From: an uncultured Bacteroides sp.
GTDB lineage: Bacteria; Bacteroidota; Bacteroidia; Bacteroidales; Bacteroidaceae
Length of the DNA: 64,000 nucleotides
Assembly (NCBI GenBank): GCA_949289345.1
Contig: CASENS010000052.1
Span: 1 to 64,000 of the forward strand
Direction of reading: 5' to 3'
In this document: in pieces, positions 1-7,700 of the stretch
How the letters are laid out: each line of letters begins with the position of its first letter
Numbering within the stretch: position 1 is the first letter of the stretch
Program-made: the position numbers and the translations under genes
Notes under the pieces: generated by a model
Databases searched by the model: none
What the model saw: the letters and a program-made list of their open reading frames with translations, nothing else
What the model was told of the DNA's origin: nothing

Positions 1-32
1 CATCTTAAAATGTTTTTGATTCGTTTATCCAT
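1..32 (-). CDS. Possible transposase (IstA) N-terminus, cut by window edge
   Basis: A minus-strand ATG at 30-32 opens a frame reading MDKRIKNILR before the window ends. Ten residues cannot identify a protein. The start resembles those of IS21 IstA proteins, and its position about 165 bases inside the repeat-rich terminus fits an istA gene. An ordinary small gene start or a chance ATG is also possible. Confidence 0.25.
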   Translation of the reverse strand, partial: MDKRIKNILR

Positions 33-197
33 TTGTATAGATTTTATTATCACCCCCGTTACACCAGGACTCGGGCACTCAAATCTACACAAAAAAATCT
101 ATAACAATAGGTGAACTAAGTGGTCAATACTATTTTGGCCAAAAGGGTCAATCATATTGTAGCCAAAGGGGACAATCCTGCTTGGCCAAAAGGGTCA
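1..197 (-). mobile_element. End of a probable IS21-family insertion sequence (partial)
   Basis: Three copies of a word like TTGGCCAAAAGGGTCAA lie at about 135-151, 159-176 (degenerate) and 182-198, with a partial copy at 122-127, giving a period of 23-24 bases. Multiple internal repeats beside a TG/CA terminus are typical of IS21-family ends. Read on the minus strand the end would be TGACCCTTTTGGCC, with its outer TG at position 197. A short minus-strand reading frame starting at 32 leaves the window, as expected for istA pointing away from the end. The neighbouring AraC frame begins exactly where the repeats stop. The family assignment is inference; the rest of the element lies outside the window. 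Confidence 0.45.
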
Positions 198-198
198 A

Positions 199-375
199 AG
201 TCGCGTGGCTTTTCCACAGGTGGCCGAGATGCTGGGATTTGCTGACCAGTCAGCTTTTGGCAAGTTCTTCAAACGCCATTGCGGCATGTCACCGGGAGTG
301 TATCGGAAAAAACTAATAAAAGAACAGGTAACTGATGAGTATGCCCGCCACGATACCGGAGAAATCTGCTATTAG
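199..375 (+). pseudogene. AraC-type regulator, C-terminal remnant
   Basis: An open frame without a credible start encodes the last helix-turn-helix of an AraC/XylS DNA-binding domain. It contains VAEMLGFADQSAFGKFFKR followed by a GMSPGVYRKK tail, the usual second-helix and end signature of the family, which also occurs at the C-terminus of hybrid two-component regulators. The frame becomes AraC-like directly after the terminal repeats that end near 197, so the upstream part of the gene was probably removed or displaced by the insertion element. Its last 60 bases overlap the 3' end of the convergent SpmA-SpmB gene. It is unlikely to make a functional protein. Confidence 0.6.
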
Positions 376-1545
376 ACCGCAAGTCACGGCATTGCGTGTG
401 CGGGTAATGCCTACACTTCCGAAATACACGGCCAGAATGTAAAACGTAGTATCCGAGGCGCCACGCACCACGCAACTCATCCGTCCCACGAACGAGTCGG
501 CCCCGTATTCCTTCATGGTGTCTATCATCAGTCCGTTGGCTCCGCTTCCGCTAAGCGACTTCATCAACGCCGTAGGCAATGCGCCTACAAAACTGGTGTC
601 TATCCCGAACAAGCCTATTATCCATCCGATGCCCTGCACCAACAAATCCATGGCTCCCGAAGCGCGAAAAACCGCGATTCCAACGAGGAAAGCCACCAGA
701 TAGGGAATGATGCGTACGGCAGTGGTGAACCCTTCCTTGGCTCCTTCGATGAAGGCATCGTACACATTCGTCCGCTTCCACACTCCCCAAAGAATGAAGA
801 GCAGGATAATGCTGAACAGGATGATATTGGCTGTCAGGGTGGAGTAGGTGCCCATTTGGTCGCGTCCAAGGCGGACGGAGAGGTAAATCAAGAAAGTGAA
901 GAACAGGGCGATGCCGCCTGCCAGCATCAATATCGGTTTACAGATGAGGTTGATACGTTGGCTGAGGCTGACTGCTAAAATGCCTACAAAGGTTGATATG
1001 GTGGTGGTGAGCAGGGTGGGGATGAAGATATCCGTGGGTTGGGCGGCTCCCATCTGTGCCCGATACACCATGATGCTGACAGGGATAAGAATCAGCCCCG
1101 AAGTGTTGATGACAAGGAACATAATCATCGGGTTGGTGGCCGTGTCTTTGCGCGGGTTCAATTCCTGAAGCTCCTTCATAGCTTTGAGTCCCATGGGCGT
1201 GGCGGCATTGTCAAGCCCCAACATATTGGCGGAGAAGTTCATGAAGATGCTTCCCATGGCAGGATGGCCTTTGGGTATGTCCGGAAAAAGTCGGCAAAAC
1301 ACCGGACTGAGCCAGCGGGACAAGGCGTTAATCATACCGCTCCGTTCGCCTATCTTCATCACGCCAAGCCATAGGGCAAGGATGCCCGTCAGTCCCAACG
1401 AGATTTCAAACGCGTTCTTCGACGAGTCGAACGTGGCGTTCACCAGAGCGGTGAATATCTCCGTATCGCCTGTGAAGAGCAACCGCCCTAAGGCCATAAG
1501 GAAGGCAATGACGAAAAAGGCTATCCAGATGTAGTTCAGTACCAT
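313..1545 (-). CDS. SpmA-SpmB fusion, nucleoside-recognition (Gate) membrane protein
   Basis: This is a 410-residue polytopic membrane protein. The first ~200 residues match the SpmA layout (start MVLNYIWIAFFVIAF; NFSANMLGLDNAATP near 105). The last ~180 match SpmB (GAKEGFTTAVRIIPYLVAF near 265; SGSGANGL and VRGASDTTFY further on). Both halves carry the nucleoside-recognition/Gate domain. In Bacillus, spmA and spmB are separate genes linked to spore core dehydration; in Bacteroidota, which do not sporulate, the fusion is common and its substrate is unknown. A TACTTTTGC promoter element lies 34 bases upstream of the start. The gene converges on the AraC remnant and overlaps its end. Confidence 0.85.
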   Translation of the reverse strand: MVLNYIWIAFFVIAFLMALGRLLFTGDTEIFTALVNATFDSSKNAFEISLGLTGILALWLGVMKIGERSGMINALSRWLSPVFCRLFPDIPKGHPAMGSIFMNFSANMLGLDNAATPMGLKAMKELQELNPRKDTATNPMIMFLVINTSGLILIPVSIMVYRAQMGAAQPTDIFIPTLLTTTISTFVGILAVSLSQRINLICKPILMLAGGIALFFTFLIYLSVRLGRDQMGTYSTLTANIILFSIILLFILWGVWKRTNVYDAFIEGAKEGFTTAVRIIPYLVAFLVGIAVFRASGAMDLLVQGIGWIIGLFGIDTSFVGALPTALMKSLSGSGANGLMIDTMKEYGADSFVGRMSCVVRGASDTTFYILAVYFGSVGITRTRNAVTCGLIADFSGIVAGILISYLFFY

Positions 1546-1578
1546 TGTATATTAAAAACAGGATGAAGAATGTGTATG

Positions 1579-1586
1579 CAAAAGTA
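1579..1586 (-). promoter_or_regulatory. Bacteroides -7 element before SpmA-SpmB gene
   Basis: The minus strand reads TACTTTTG followed by C, matching the Bacteroides sigma consensus TAnnTTTGY, 34 bases before the start codon. No TTTG -33 element was seen at the expected spacing. Confidence 0.45.
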
Positions 1587-1660
1587 GCAATAAAGAATTA
1601 GATACAGTCTCCTTCTCCTGTTTTTTTCATACGGAAAGAGCGGACTTGCATAGCCGAATG

Positions 1661-3058
1661 TCATTTATACGCTGCTTGGGCTTTCCGCTTTAGCACCTTG
1701 CCTGGTACGTCGTGCAACGCAGGTCGTGTGGGGCGTACGTGATGTTCTTCCATAAACTGCGCCAGGATGTCACGGTGCTGTTGCGCCACTTCTTCGTAGG
1801 CACGTTCCATCATCAGGTTGCGTGTCTCTCCACGGTCAGCTTGCATGTCGAACAGTTGTTCGCGGTTACGCCCCTTGTCGTAGAGCACGTATTTGTAACG
1901 CTCCGTACGTACCATCCATCCACGGGTGCGGCTGCCGTCGAAGCGGGTTTCGGTGATGACATACGGTTGGTGTGTGGCTTGCGGGTCGCCTTCTTCCACG
2001 AGCGTGCGGAAAGAGGTGCCGGCTGTGTCGGCGGGACGCTTGGCGCCGGTCCAGTCGCAGATGGTGGCGAAGAAGTCCACGCCGTTACTGATGAGTTGGG
2101 GCATTACGGTTCCTGCGTGTTTTTTGCCCGGCAGAGTAACGATGAGCGGAATGTTCACCACTTCTTCATACAGTGCCGACTTCTGGTTCCAGCGATGTGC
2201 GCCTACTCCGTCGCCATGGTCGCTCGAGAAAATCACCACTGTATTCTCCCATAAATTGTTACGGTCGATGGCATCCACTATCTTGCCAATCTCTTGATCC
2301 ACTTTCTCTACCAAGCGGAAGTAGGTGTAGCGGTACAGACGCCAATCCTCGGGTGTCCACGGGGCACTGGGATAGACGTTGAAGTTGGCGGTGCGCTCCT
2401 GCTCTATCACGTCTGCGTCATAGGGGTTCTTCTCGTAGTTGGCGGGCAGACCGGGGCAGTCACGCAGGTCGGGCGTGTCTATGTTGCCGTATGGCAAATT
2501 CTGGCGGCGGGCAAACTCGCAGATGTTGTGCGGATTGTCAAACGAGGCAACGAGGAAGAACGGACGTTCGTGCTTGCGGGACAAGTACGCCGCACAAGCT
2601 TCGGCCAAGCCGTTGTCGCTATGGGGATGTATCTGGTCGAACCCGAACTTCCCGTCGGGCACATCCAGTTCGGGCAAGTGCCATTTGCCCCCGTAGGCAC
2701 AGTCATATCCCGCAGCTTTCACCAAGCTGCCTAATGTCCGTGTCTGCAGGCTGTCGGGCATAGGCGCCCCATTCACCAGCATGTTTACTTCGTCCGGACG
2801 GTGGCCGGTGAACATGGCCGCACGCGAGGGGCCGCTTAAGGGAGCTGTGCAGTAAGCGTTTTCAAACACAACGCCTGCCGCCGCCAGACGGTCGATGTTG
2901 GGAGTATGTACGTCCATGTTGCCCATGCAGCTCATGGCCCGTGCCGTCTGCTGGTCGGTAAAGATGTAAATGATGTTGGGTCTTTGAGCCGCGTAAGCCG
3001 TGGCGGTGCCCAGCAGGGAGGCACATGCCATCCCTTTCAGTAGAATTTGGTTTGTCAT
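1661..3058 (-). CDS. Ser-type family S1 sulfatase, secreted
   Basis: This 465-residue protein should hydrolyse sulfate esters in the periplasm or at the cell surface. I chose the ATG at 3058, not a farther one at 3172, because it starts a clear Sec signal (MTNQILLKGMACASLL..AYAA) with an A-rich leader and a promoter element just upstream. The metal-binding start is NIIYIFTDQQ (about 29-38). The sulfatase signature S75-G-P-S-R79 carries a serine where many sulfatases have cysteine, so it needs an anaerobic maturase (anSME) to form formylglycine. FSSDHGDGVGAH is the second metal site. It lies at the downstream edge of the heparin locus. The S1 subfamily, and therefore the sulfate position removed, is not known. 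Confidence 0.9.
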   Translation of the reverse strand: MTNQILLKGMACASLLGTATAYAAQRPNIIYIFTDQQTARAMSCMGNMDVHTPNIDRLAAAGVVFENAYCTAPLSGPSRAAMFTGHRPDEVNMLVNGAPMPDSLQTRTLGSLVKAAGYDCAYGGKWHLPELDVPDGKFGFDQIHPHSDNGLAEACAAYLSRKHERPFFLVASFDNPHNICEFARRQNLPYGNIDTPDLRDCPGLPANYEKNPYDADVIEQERTANFNVYPSAPWTPEDWRLYRYTYFRLVEKVDQEIGKIVDAIDRNNLWENTVVIFSSDHGDGVGAHRWNQKSALYEEVVNIPLIVTLPGKKHAGTVMPQLISNGVDFFATICDWTGAKRPADTAGTSFRTLVEEGDPQATHQPYVITETRFDGSRTRGWMVRTERYKYVLYDKGRNREQLFDMQADRGETRNLMMERAYEEVAQQHRDILAQFMEEHHVRPTRPALHDVPGKVLKRKAQAAYK

Positions 3059-3085
3059 AAGCGTTTCTTTTTGATTGAATACGGG

Positions 3086-3093
3086 CAAAGGTA
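3086..3093 (-). promoter_or_regulatory. Bacteroides -7 element before sulfatase
   Basis: The minus strand reads TACCTTTG followed by C, matching TAnnTTTGY, 28 bases before the chosen ATG at 3058. This supports that start and makes the upstream ATG at 3172 unlikely. No clear -33 TTTG was seen. Confidence 0.5.
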
Positions 3094-3310
3094 ATGAAAT
3101 CCAACGGCTTTCCGTTTCATTCTTGTCCCGTCCGGTGAGGATATTGTGCCAGAAACTTATACTTTTGTACAATTTCGCTTTGTGTCAGGTTTTTCTTCTG
3201 CTTCTAAGGGCATTATGAAGTTTTTATATAGAACAAATATGCTTACAAATTTTATATATCAAACTGTTGGTTATCATGGATATAGTATTCTTGTTTGTTT
3301 TCATCGTAAA

Positions 3311-3394
3311 CCAGAAAGCTTTTCTGCCGCCGACAGAAAGCCTTTCTGTTAGTAACATAAAACTTTTCTGTTACTAACAGAAGACCTTTCTGGC
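3311..3394. repeat. Cluster of CAGAAAG/CTTTCTG palindromes
   Basis: The 439-base space 3059-3497 holds no gene. It contains consecutive near-palindromes: CCAGAAAGCTTTTCTG (3311-3326), ACAGAAAGCCTTTCTGT (3333-3349) and TTCTGTTACTAACAGAA (3366-3382), then a half-site CCTTTCTGG (3385-3393). CTGTTAGTAAC (3346-3356) and GTTACTAACAG (3370-3380) form a perfect 11-base inverted repeat. It may fold as nested hairpins between the MFS and sulfatase genes. The rest of the space, apart from the promoter, shows nothing I can name. Confidence 0.7.
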
Positions 3395-3497
3395 AGTATC
3401 GGAAAAAAAGTAGAAAAGCGGGGCTTGCGGCGGAACGTGCGTCCGTGTGGGAAGATTCTTCAGGATTTTGTGCCTCCGCGTCCGACCCGCTTATGGA

Positions 3498-4763
3498 TTA
3501 AAGCTTGAGCAGTTTCCTCAGGCTGACCGTCTTGTTGTTTACCAGCGGATGCGCCCAGAAACCTACCGAGGTGATGTAGCCCATGAAGAGGAAGATGAGG
3601 CACATGCCCGTACGCAGCGAAGTGGCGTCCGCCAGCAGGCTGATGAGCAGCGGTCCGCCCGCCCCGCCTACAATGCCTGTGCACAGAATGCCGGCAAAGG
3701 AGCCGTGATAAGCGGCGGCGGTGTTGAGCGCCAAGGAAAAGACGATGGAGTACATCATGGAGATGCAGAATCCGATGGCAGGAAAAGCCACAGTAGCCAT
3801 ACCTGCCGTGCCGAACAGTGCCGTGGCAAGCAGCAGCATGGACAACAGACCGGATACTTGTAACAAGCGGCGGCTGTCCACCAACTTCAACGCTACCATC
3901 CCTGCCAAGCATCCCAACGTCATGCTTCCCCAAAACCAGCTGACGCATTGCGCTCCTGCCGTGCGCGGGTCGACACCGTGGTATTGCTCAAGGAAGGTAC
4001 TCATAAAGACGGATGTGCCTTGTTCAGTGCCCACGTAGCAGAATATCCCTAAGAAGAACAGCCACACATAGCGTTGGCGGAACAGGCTGAAGTAGGAGGC
4101 CGAGGAGCCGCTACGCTCGTCATCGCGCAATTCGATGTGAGGGAAACGGGCCACCGCTACGATGATGAGCATCACCAGCAACAGTGCTGTAAACAGCCAG
4201 TAAAGAGCCACCCAAGGCAGTTCGACGGGCGTTACCGAAGCCAGGATGTCAAGCAACACGTTCTGTCCCGGTGTGTACACTTCGGGCGACAGGGCGTGAA
4301 TAAGCCATGAATAAACCAACGGGCTGACAAAGGAAGCGGCGCCGAACACAAACTGGGCCAGCTCTGCCACAAAGGCGTAGTTTTCTTCCCCGCCTACCAC
4401 GCGCTGCAGAGGGTTGATGACTGTCTGCAACATGGCCATGCCAAGGCCGATAATGAACGAGGAGGCCAGCAGCACGCCGTAGCAAGGCACGAAGGCGAAC
4501 AGAGCCGACCCGATGAACGGCATGGAAAAACCGGCAAACAGTACGGGCTTCTCGCCGAAACGGTCGATGAGCAGGCCGGCGGGAATGGACATGACAGCGT
4601 AGGCAAGGAAGAACGAGGTGGGGATGAAGCCGGCCATGGCAAGGTCCTTCAGCTGGAAATTGTCGACGATATCCGGAATGAGCGGACCAAGGATGTTCGT
4701 AATGAAAGAGATGGTGAACCAGAACATCATGATGAACACCAAGGATAAGTATCTTTTCTGCAT
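3498..4763 (-). CDS. MFS sugar transporter
   Basis: This 421-residue protein has about twelve hydrophobic segments. The major facilitator loop motif appears after the second segment (PAGLLIDRFGEKPVLFAG, about 62-79). Its general look is that of Bacteroidota sugar:proton symporters of the FucP/FHS type, which move monosaccharides across the inner membrane. It lies upstream of the sulfatase and downstream of the ROK kinase gene, all on the minus strand. A sulfatase/MFS/ROK arrangement also occurs in the known Bacteroides heparan sulfate loci, where the carrier is thought to take up the released amino sugar. The substrate (GlcNAc, GlcN or uronate) cannot be read from sequence. A palindromic element separates it from the kinase gene. 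Confidence 0.85.
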   Translation of the reverse strand: MQKRYLSLVFIMMFWFTISFITNILGPLIPDIVDNFQLKDLAMAGFIPTSFFLAYAVMSIPAGLLIDRFGEKPVLFAGFSMPFIGSALFAFVPCYGVLLASSFIIGLGMAMLQTVINPLQRVVGGEENYAFVAELAQFVFGAASFVSPLVYSWLIHALSPEVYTPGQNVLLDILASVTPVELPWVALYWLFTALLLVMLIIVAVARFPHIELRDDERSGSSASYFSLFRQRYVWLFFLGIFCYVGTEQGTSVFMSTFLEQYHGVDPRTAGAQCVSWFWGSMTLGCLAGMVALKLVDSRRLLQVSGLLSMLLLATALFGTAGMATVAFPAIGFCISMMYSIVFSLALNTAAAYHGSFAGILCTGIVGGAGGPLLISLLADATSLRTGMCLIFLFMGYITSVGFWAHPLVNNKTVSLRKLLKL

Positions 4764-4797
4764 TTTCGTTTAAGTTATTGATTGAATAATAAATTAG

Positions 4798-4896
4798 CCC
4801 CCTCCCCCCCGAAGGGGAGGCAACCTGTGCATAGTAGTGAATTGTCCTTTCAAATGGATTAAGCTCCCTCCCTTCGGGGGAGGGATGGGGAGGGGG
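4798..4896. repeat. Extragenic palindromic element (C/G-rich arms)
   Basis: The 137 bases between the kinase and transporter genes hold a large inverted repeat. A C-rich arm CCCCCTCCCC..GAAGGGGAGG at 4798-4820 is followed, about 45 bases later, by CTCCCTCCCTTCGGGGGAGGG and a G-rich end at 4864-4896. Each arm contains a small hairpin and the arms can pair with each other. It has the same architecture as the elements at 7586-7700 and 9343-9455 but a different sequence. Confidence 0.7.
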
Positions 4897-4900
4897 TCAT

Positions 4901-5842
4901 TCATGCTTGAAACACCAATGAAGCGGCACCTGTCAGTCCCGCCCGGTTACCAAGCGTGGCGCGTACGATTTCTGTATGGACGGCACAGTCGGGAATGACT
5001 TGCCGCGCTACAGTCCGCCGCAGTTCCTCCAAGTAGAACGGTCCGGCTTCGCAGATGCCTCCGCCTATCACTACCCGTTGGGGACTGAAAATGTTGATGA
5101 AGCCCGCAATGCCGCGTCCCAAGTAGTAAAAGTGCTCGTTCATGCAGGCTACAGCCAGCGGGTGTCCCTCCAAGTAAAGATGTGTGATGAGTTCCCCGTC
5201 CACCGGGCGGTCGAACTTCAATGCCTGCTGCTCCGCCAGCGAGGAGAAACGGCGCACCAAGGCGGAGGTGGACGCATAGTGCTCCAGGCAGCCCGTAGCT
5301 CCGCAGTTGCACCGTTCGCCGTCGGCCATCAGGGGGGTATGCCCCAGTTCGGTGCCTCGTCCGCCATAGCCGCTGAACAGGTGTCCGTCAATAATGACAG
5401 CGCCGCCGATTCCTGTCCCTACGGTAAGGAATACGACGTGGGTGCATCCCCGTCCGGCTCCGTAGCGCGTTTCGCCCAATCCCATCATGTTGGCGTCGTT
5501 GCCGGCATGAACCGCCAGTCCGGTATGTCGCTCCAAGGGTGTGGCTATGTCTATCTGTTCCCATCCTTTGATGTTTTCGGCTCCGCCCAGCACCCTGCGT
5601 CCGTCCGTGTCCACAATGCCAGGTGTGCCTATGCCTATGCCTGCGATGTCTCCGTCGATACCTGCCTTACGGGCGGAGGAAAGCACTTCGTCCGCCGCCC
5701 GCATCAGTTGCTCCAATACGAGTCGGGCCGATTCGTCCGCTCTGGATGGCAGCTTGCCTTCAAAGCGTGTTTCGCCTCTCTCGTTGACCAAGGCGTATTT
5801 GATGCTTGTCCCGCCCAGGTCTATTCCGATTGCTTGATACAT
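4901..5842 (-). CDS. ROK-family sugar kinase
   Basis: This 313-residue cytoplasmic protein should phosphorylate a hexose or N-acetylhexosamine with ATP. The ATP phosphate loop DLGGT is at 8-12, GTPG at 72-75, GND (catalytic Asp) at 114-116 and the second phosphate motif VGTGIGG at 141-147. The ROK zinc site is complete: H168 in ELGHTP plus C178, C180 and C185 in CNCGATGC. There is no N-terminal DNA-binding domain, so it is a kinase rather than a NagC-type repressor. In the heparan sulfate locus of B. thetaiotaomicron a ROK enzyme handles the liberated glucosamine or GlcNAc, and this gene has the same surroundings. The exact sugar is inference. Confidence 0.88.
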   Translation of the reverse strand: MYQAIGIDLGGTSIKYALVNERGETRFEGKLPSRADESARLVLEQLMRAADEVLSSARKAGIDGDIAGIGIGTPGIVDTDGRRVLGGAENIKGWEQIDIATPLERHTGLAVHAGNDANMMGLGETRYGAGRGCTHVVFLTVGTGIGGAVIIDGHLFSGYGGRGTELGHTPLMADGERCNCGATGCLEHYASTSALVRRFSSLAEQQALKFDRPVDGELITHLYLEGHPLAVACMNEHFYYLGRGIAGFINIFSPQRVVIGGGICEAGPFYLEELRRTVARQVIPDCAVHTEIVRATLGNRAGLTGAASLVFQA

Positions 5843-5939
5843 ATTGGTAAATGCTTGTTTCTTGATAGGATAAACGGTCGGAATGCGGAGCGGTCCGCTC
5901 TCCCCATAGCGAGCGGTCTGCTCCGCTTCCTTCCTGTCT

Positions 5940-7568
5940 TTACATTCGTTCCGCCCAGATGGGAGAGCTCCATGCCCATTGCTGGTCGCGCTGACGGACG
6001 CGGATGTAGTAATAGTCCGTGTCGCGTTCAGGCTCTTTGTCTTCCATGTAATGCTCCACGGTGAAGCAGCTTTCGGGCATGGCGCGGTTGAAGAGGATGG
6101 CTTCGCTGAGCCAGCCTATCATGAAGTGCGAGCGCGAGCCTTCCAGCAGTTCGCCTAAGGTGTGGCTGAACTTCTTGCCATTGAAGTCGGCTGTGATGAC
6201 GCCGTCTTTCGGCATGGTGACATCCAGGATGACTCCTTGTTGCGCCGGTGTGGTGGTGTTGGGGTTCTTGGTGCTGTACATGTCCAGCTCCACCGCATTG
6301 TCGTTGACGGAGACGATATGGTTGACGCGGGTCTTGAATTCCGGTTCGCCCGGTTGGGGTGAGGTGAAGGCCGCGCCGCGGAAGCAAGGTTCTACGGAGT
6401 TGATGTGTCCCTTGTCCAGCGTGAGTTGTCCCTGCCAGTGCACGTATTCTTCCTCGCGGTTCCATCCGAATTCCATCTTGACCTTGCAGCGCACCTCGTC
6501 GCCTTGGGGCATTTCGGGCAATAAGGGTCCGTTGAGGCGGGCTATGCATTTGCCGTTCTTAATGATGTCCACATAGTCGATGCAGCTTCCACCCTGTACG
6601 TTCAAGTAGATGCGACGGCTGTTCCCGCGTACTACGTCACCGGGAAGAGCGTCATTCAGGCGGAAGTCAATGTTGATTTTGTCACCTGTGGCACAGCATA
6701 CGTGGCGGGTGCGCAAGGCTTCCCAGATAGCGTCGCGGGTGAGTGACTTTGCCAATACGCCTATACGTCCGTCACCATAGCTGCCGGGGTAGCCTGCATG
6801 CTGGTCGGTAGAACCCATGATGCCGAATTTATGTCCTTGTTCCAGTCCGTAAAGGATGGTGCCTTCCCATTGACGGGGTCCCATGTCGTGCAGGTAATTG
6901 TAGTCGCCCATGTCGCCTTCCGCCAATCCGTGACGGGAATACATTTCGACGAAAGGTGTCTGGTCGCCTTCGGTGAAGAATTTCCAGTTATAGCCGCGAT
7001 AGCCTGTCTGGTACCCCATGTGGTGGGGCGTGATGAATACTTTGTGCCCGCGCGCTTTCTGTTTCCAGTCCTCAACGGAGGTGCATTCCACCAGCGGCGC
7101 GTCCAGGTCGTAGTTCAAAGCGACGTGGTCGCCATGCTCCATGCTGTGGCATTCGTAGCCGATGAAGGCCAGGAACTCGCCTTCTTTGTTGTATTCGTTG
7201 GTCATGGCTACATATTTCTCGTAGCCTCCTTGGCGCAGCCGTTTGAAAGCGCCTGTATGATAGTCGATGACCCACTTCAGCCGCGGGTCGTTGGCACCGG
7301 GGATGTCCGGCCACATAGCGTGAGGTGTGACGGATACAAAGTCCAACTGACCTTTGGCCGCCTCGAAAGCATCGCGCATGTCACCATGTCCGTAGGTTAT
7401 GTTACAATGGTTGTGCAAGTCTCCCCAGAAATAGCGCAGGCCGCTGGGTGCCGGCATCACTTTCTTTGCGTTTGGTGTACCCATCTGGCAAGCCGAAAGC
7501 AGGCTGCCGGATGCAGCCAGTCCCATGAAGGACCAGCCGGTGTGTTTTAAAAATGTTCTTCTGTTCAT
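5940..7568 (-). CDS. PHP/DUF3604-like metallo-hydrolase, Tat lipoprotein
   Basis: This 542-residue exported protein starts with a twin-arginine signal (MNRRTFLKHTGWSF) ending in a lipobox (LLSAC27), so it is probably folded before export and then lipid-anchored. The PHP-type metal site begins at GDLHNH (H52, H54), continues with TPH83, and includes FITPHH and GSTDQH later on. About residues 45-310 form the metal domain; the rest is beta-rich. DUF3604/PHP proteins are metal-dependent hydrolases of mostly unknown substrate. It sits between the kinase and a sulfatase gene in a heparin locus, so a role on glycan-derived phosphate or sulfate is possible but unproven. A lipidated Tat enzyme is unusual among otherwise Sec-exported neighbours. 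Confidence 0.75.
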   Translation of the reverse strand: MNRRTFLKHTGWSFMGLAASGSLLSACQMGTPNAKKVMPAPSGLRYFWGDLHNHCNITYGHGDMRDAFEAAKGQLDFVSVTPHAMWPDIPGANDPRLKWVIDYHTGAFKRLRQGGYEKYVAMTNEYNKEGEFLAFIGYECHSMEHGDHVALNYDLDAPLVECTSVEDWKQKARGHKVFITPHHMGYQTGYRGYNWKFFTEGDQTPFVEMYSRHGLAEGDMGDYNYLHDMGPRQWEGTILYGLEQGHKFGIMGSTDQHAGYPGSYGDGRIGVLAKSLTRDAIWEALRTRHVCCATGDKINIDFRLNDALPGDVVRGNSRRIYLNVQGGSCIDYVDIIKNGKCIARLNGPLLPEMPQGDEVRCKVKMEFGWNREEEYVHWQGQLTLDKGHINSVEPCFRGAAFTSPQPGEPEFKTRVNHIVSVNDNAVELDMYSTKNPNTTTPAQQGVILDVTMPKDGVITADFNGKKFSHTLGELLEGSRSHFMIGWLSEAILFNRAMPESCFTVEHYMEDKEPERDTDYYYIRVRQRDQQWAWSSPIWAERM

Positions 7569-7585
7569 AGTAGTATTGTTATTTA

Positions 7586-7700
7586 AAATGGGAATTTAGC
7601 CCCCACCAGACCTCCCCCCGTGGGGGAGGCTTTGAATACTAAGTAGAATACAATAGCTCCCCCACGGGGGGAGTTGAAGGGGCTTCTAAATTGTCATTTA
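7586..7700. repeat. ~115-base palindromic element, copy A
   Basis: The copy runs from AAATGGGAATTTAG to CTTCTAAATTGTCATTTA and ends at the stop codon of the sulfatase gene. Inside are a hairpin CCTCCCCCCGTGGGGGAGG, a linker TTTGAATACTAAGTAGAATA and a second hairpin CTCCCCCACGGGGGGAG. Copy B at 9343-9455 differs by only about a dozen positions including a two-base gap. Confidence 0.9.

Noticed and set aside
3311..3394. CRISPR-like array
   Set aside because: Copies are palindromic and degenerate, with no uniform spacer length and no cas genes nearby; the same holds for the other clusters.
4901..5842. NagC-type transcriptional repressor
   Set aside because: The protein starts directly at the ROK phosphate loop and has no helix-turn-helix domain.
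4976..6064. Long open frame on the plus strand opposite the kinase and PHP genes
   Set aside because: It is an antisense frame over two genes with clear motifs; its translation has no domain pattern and spans unrelated genes.
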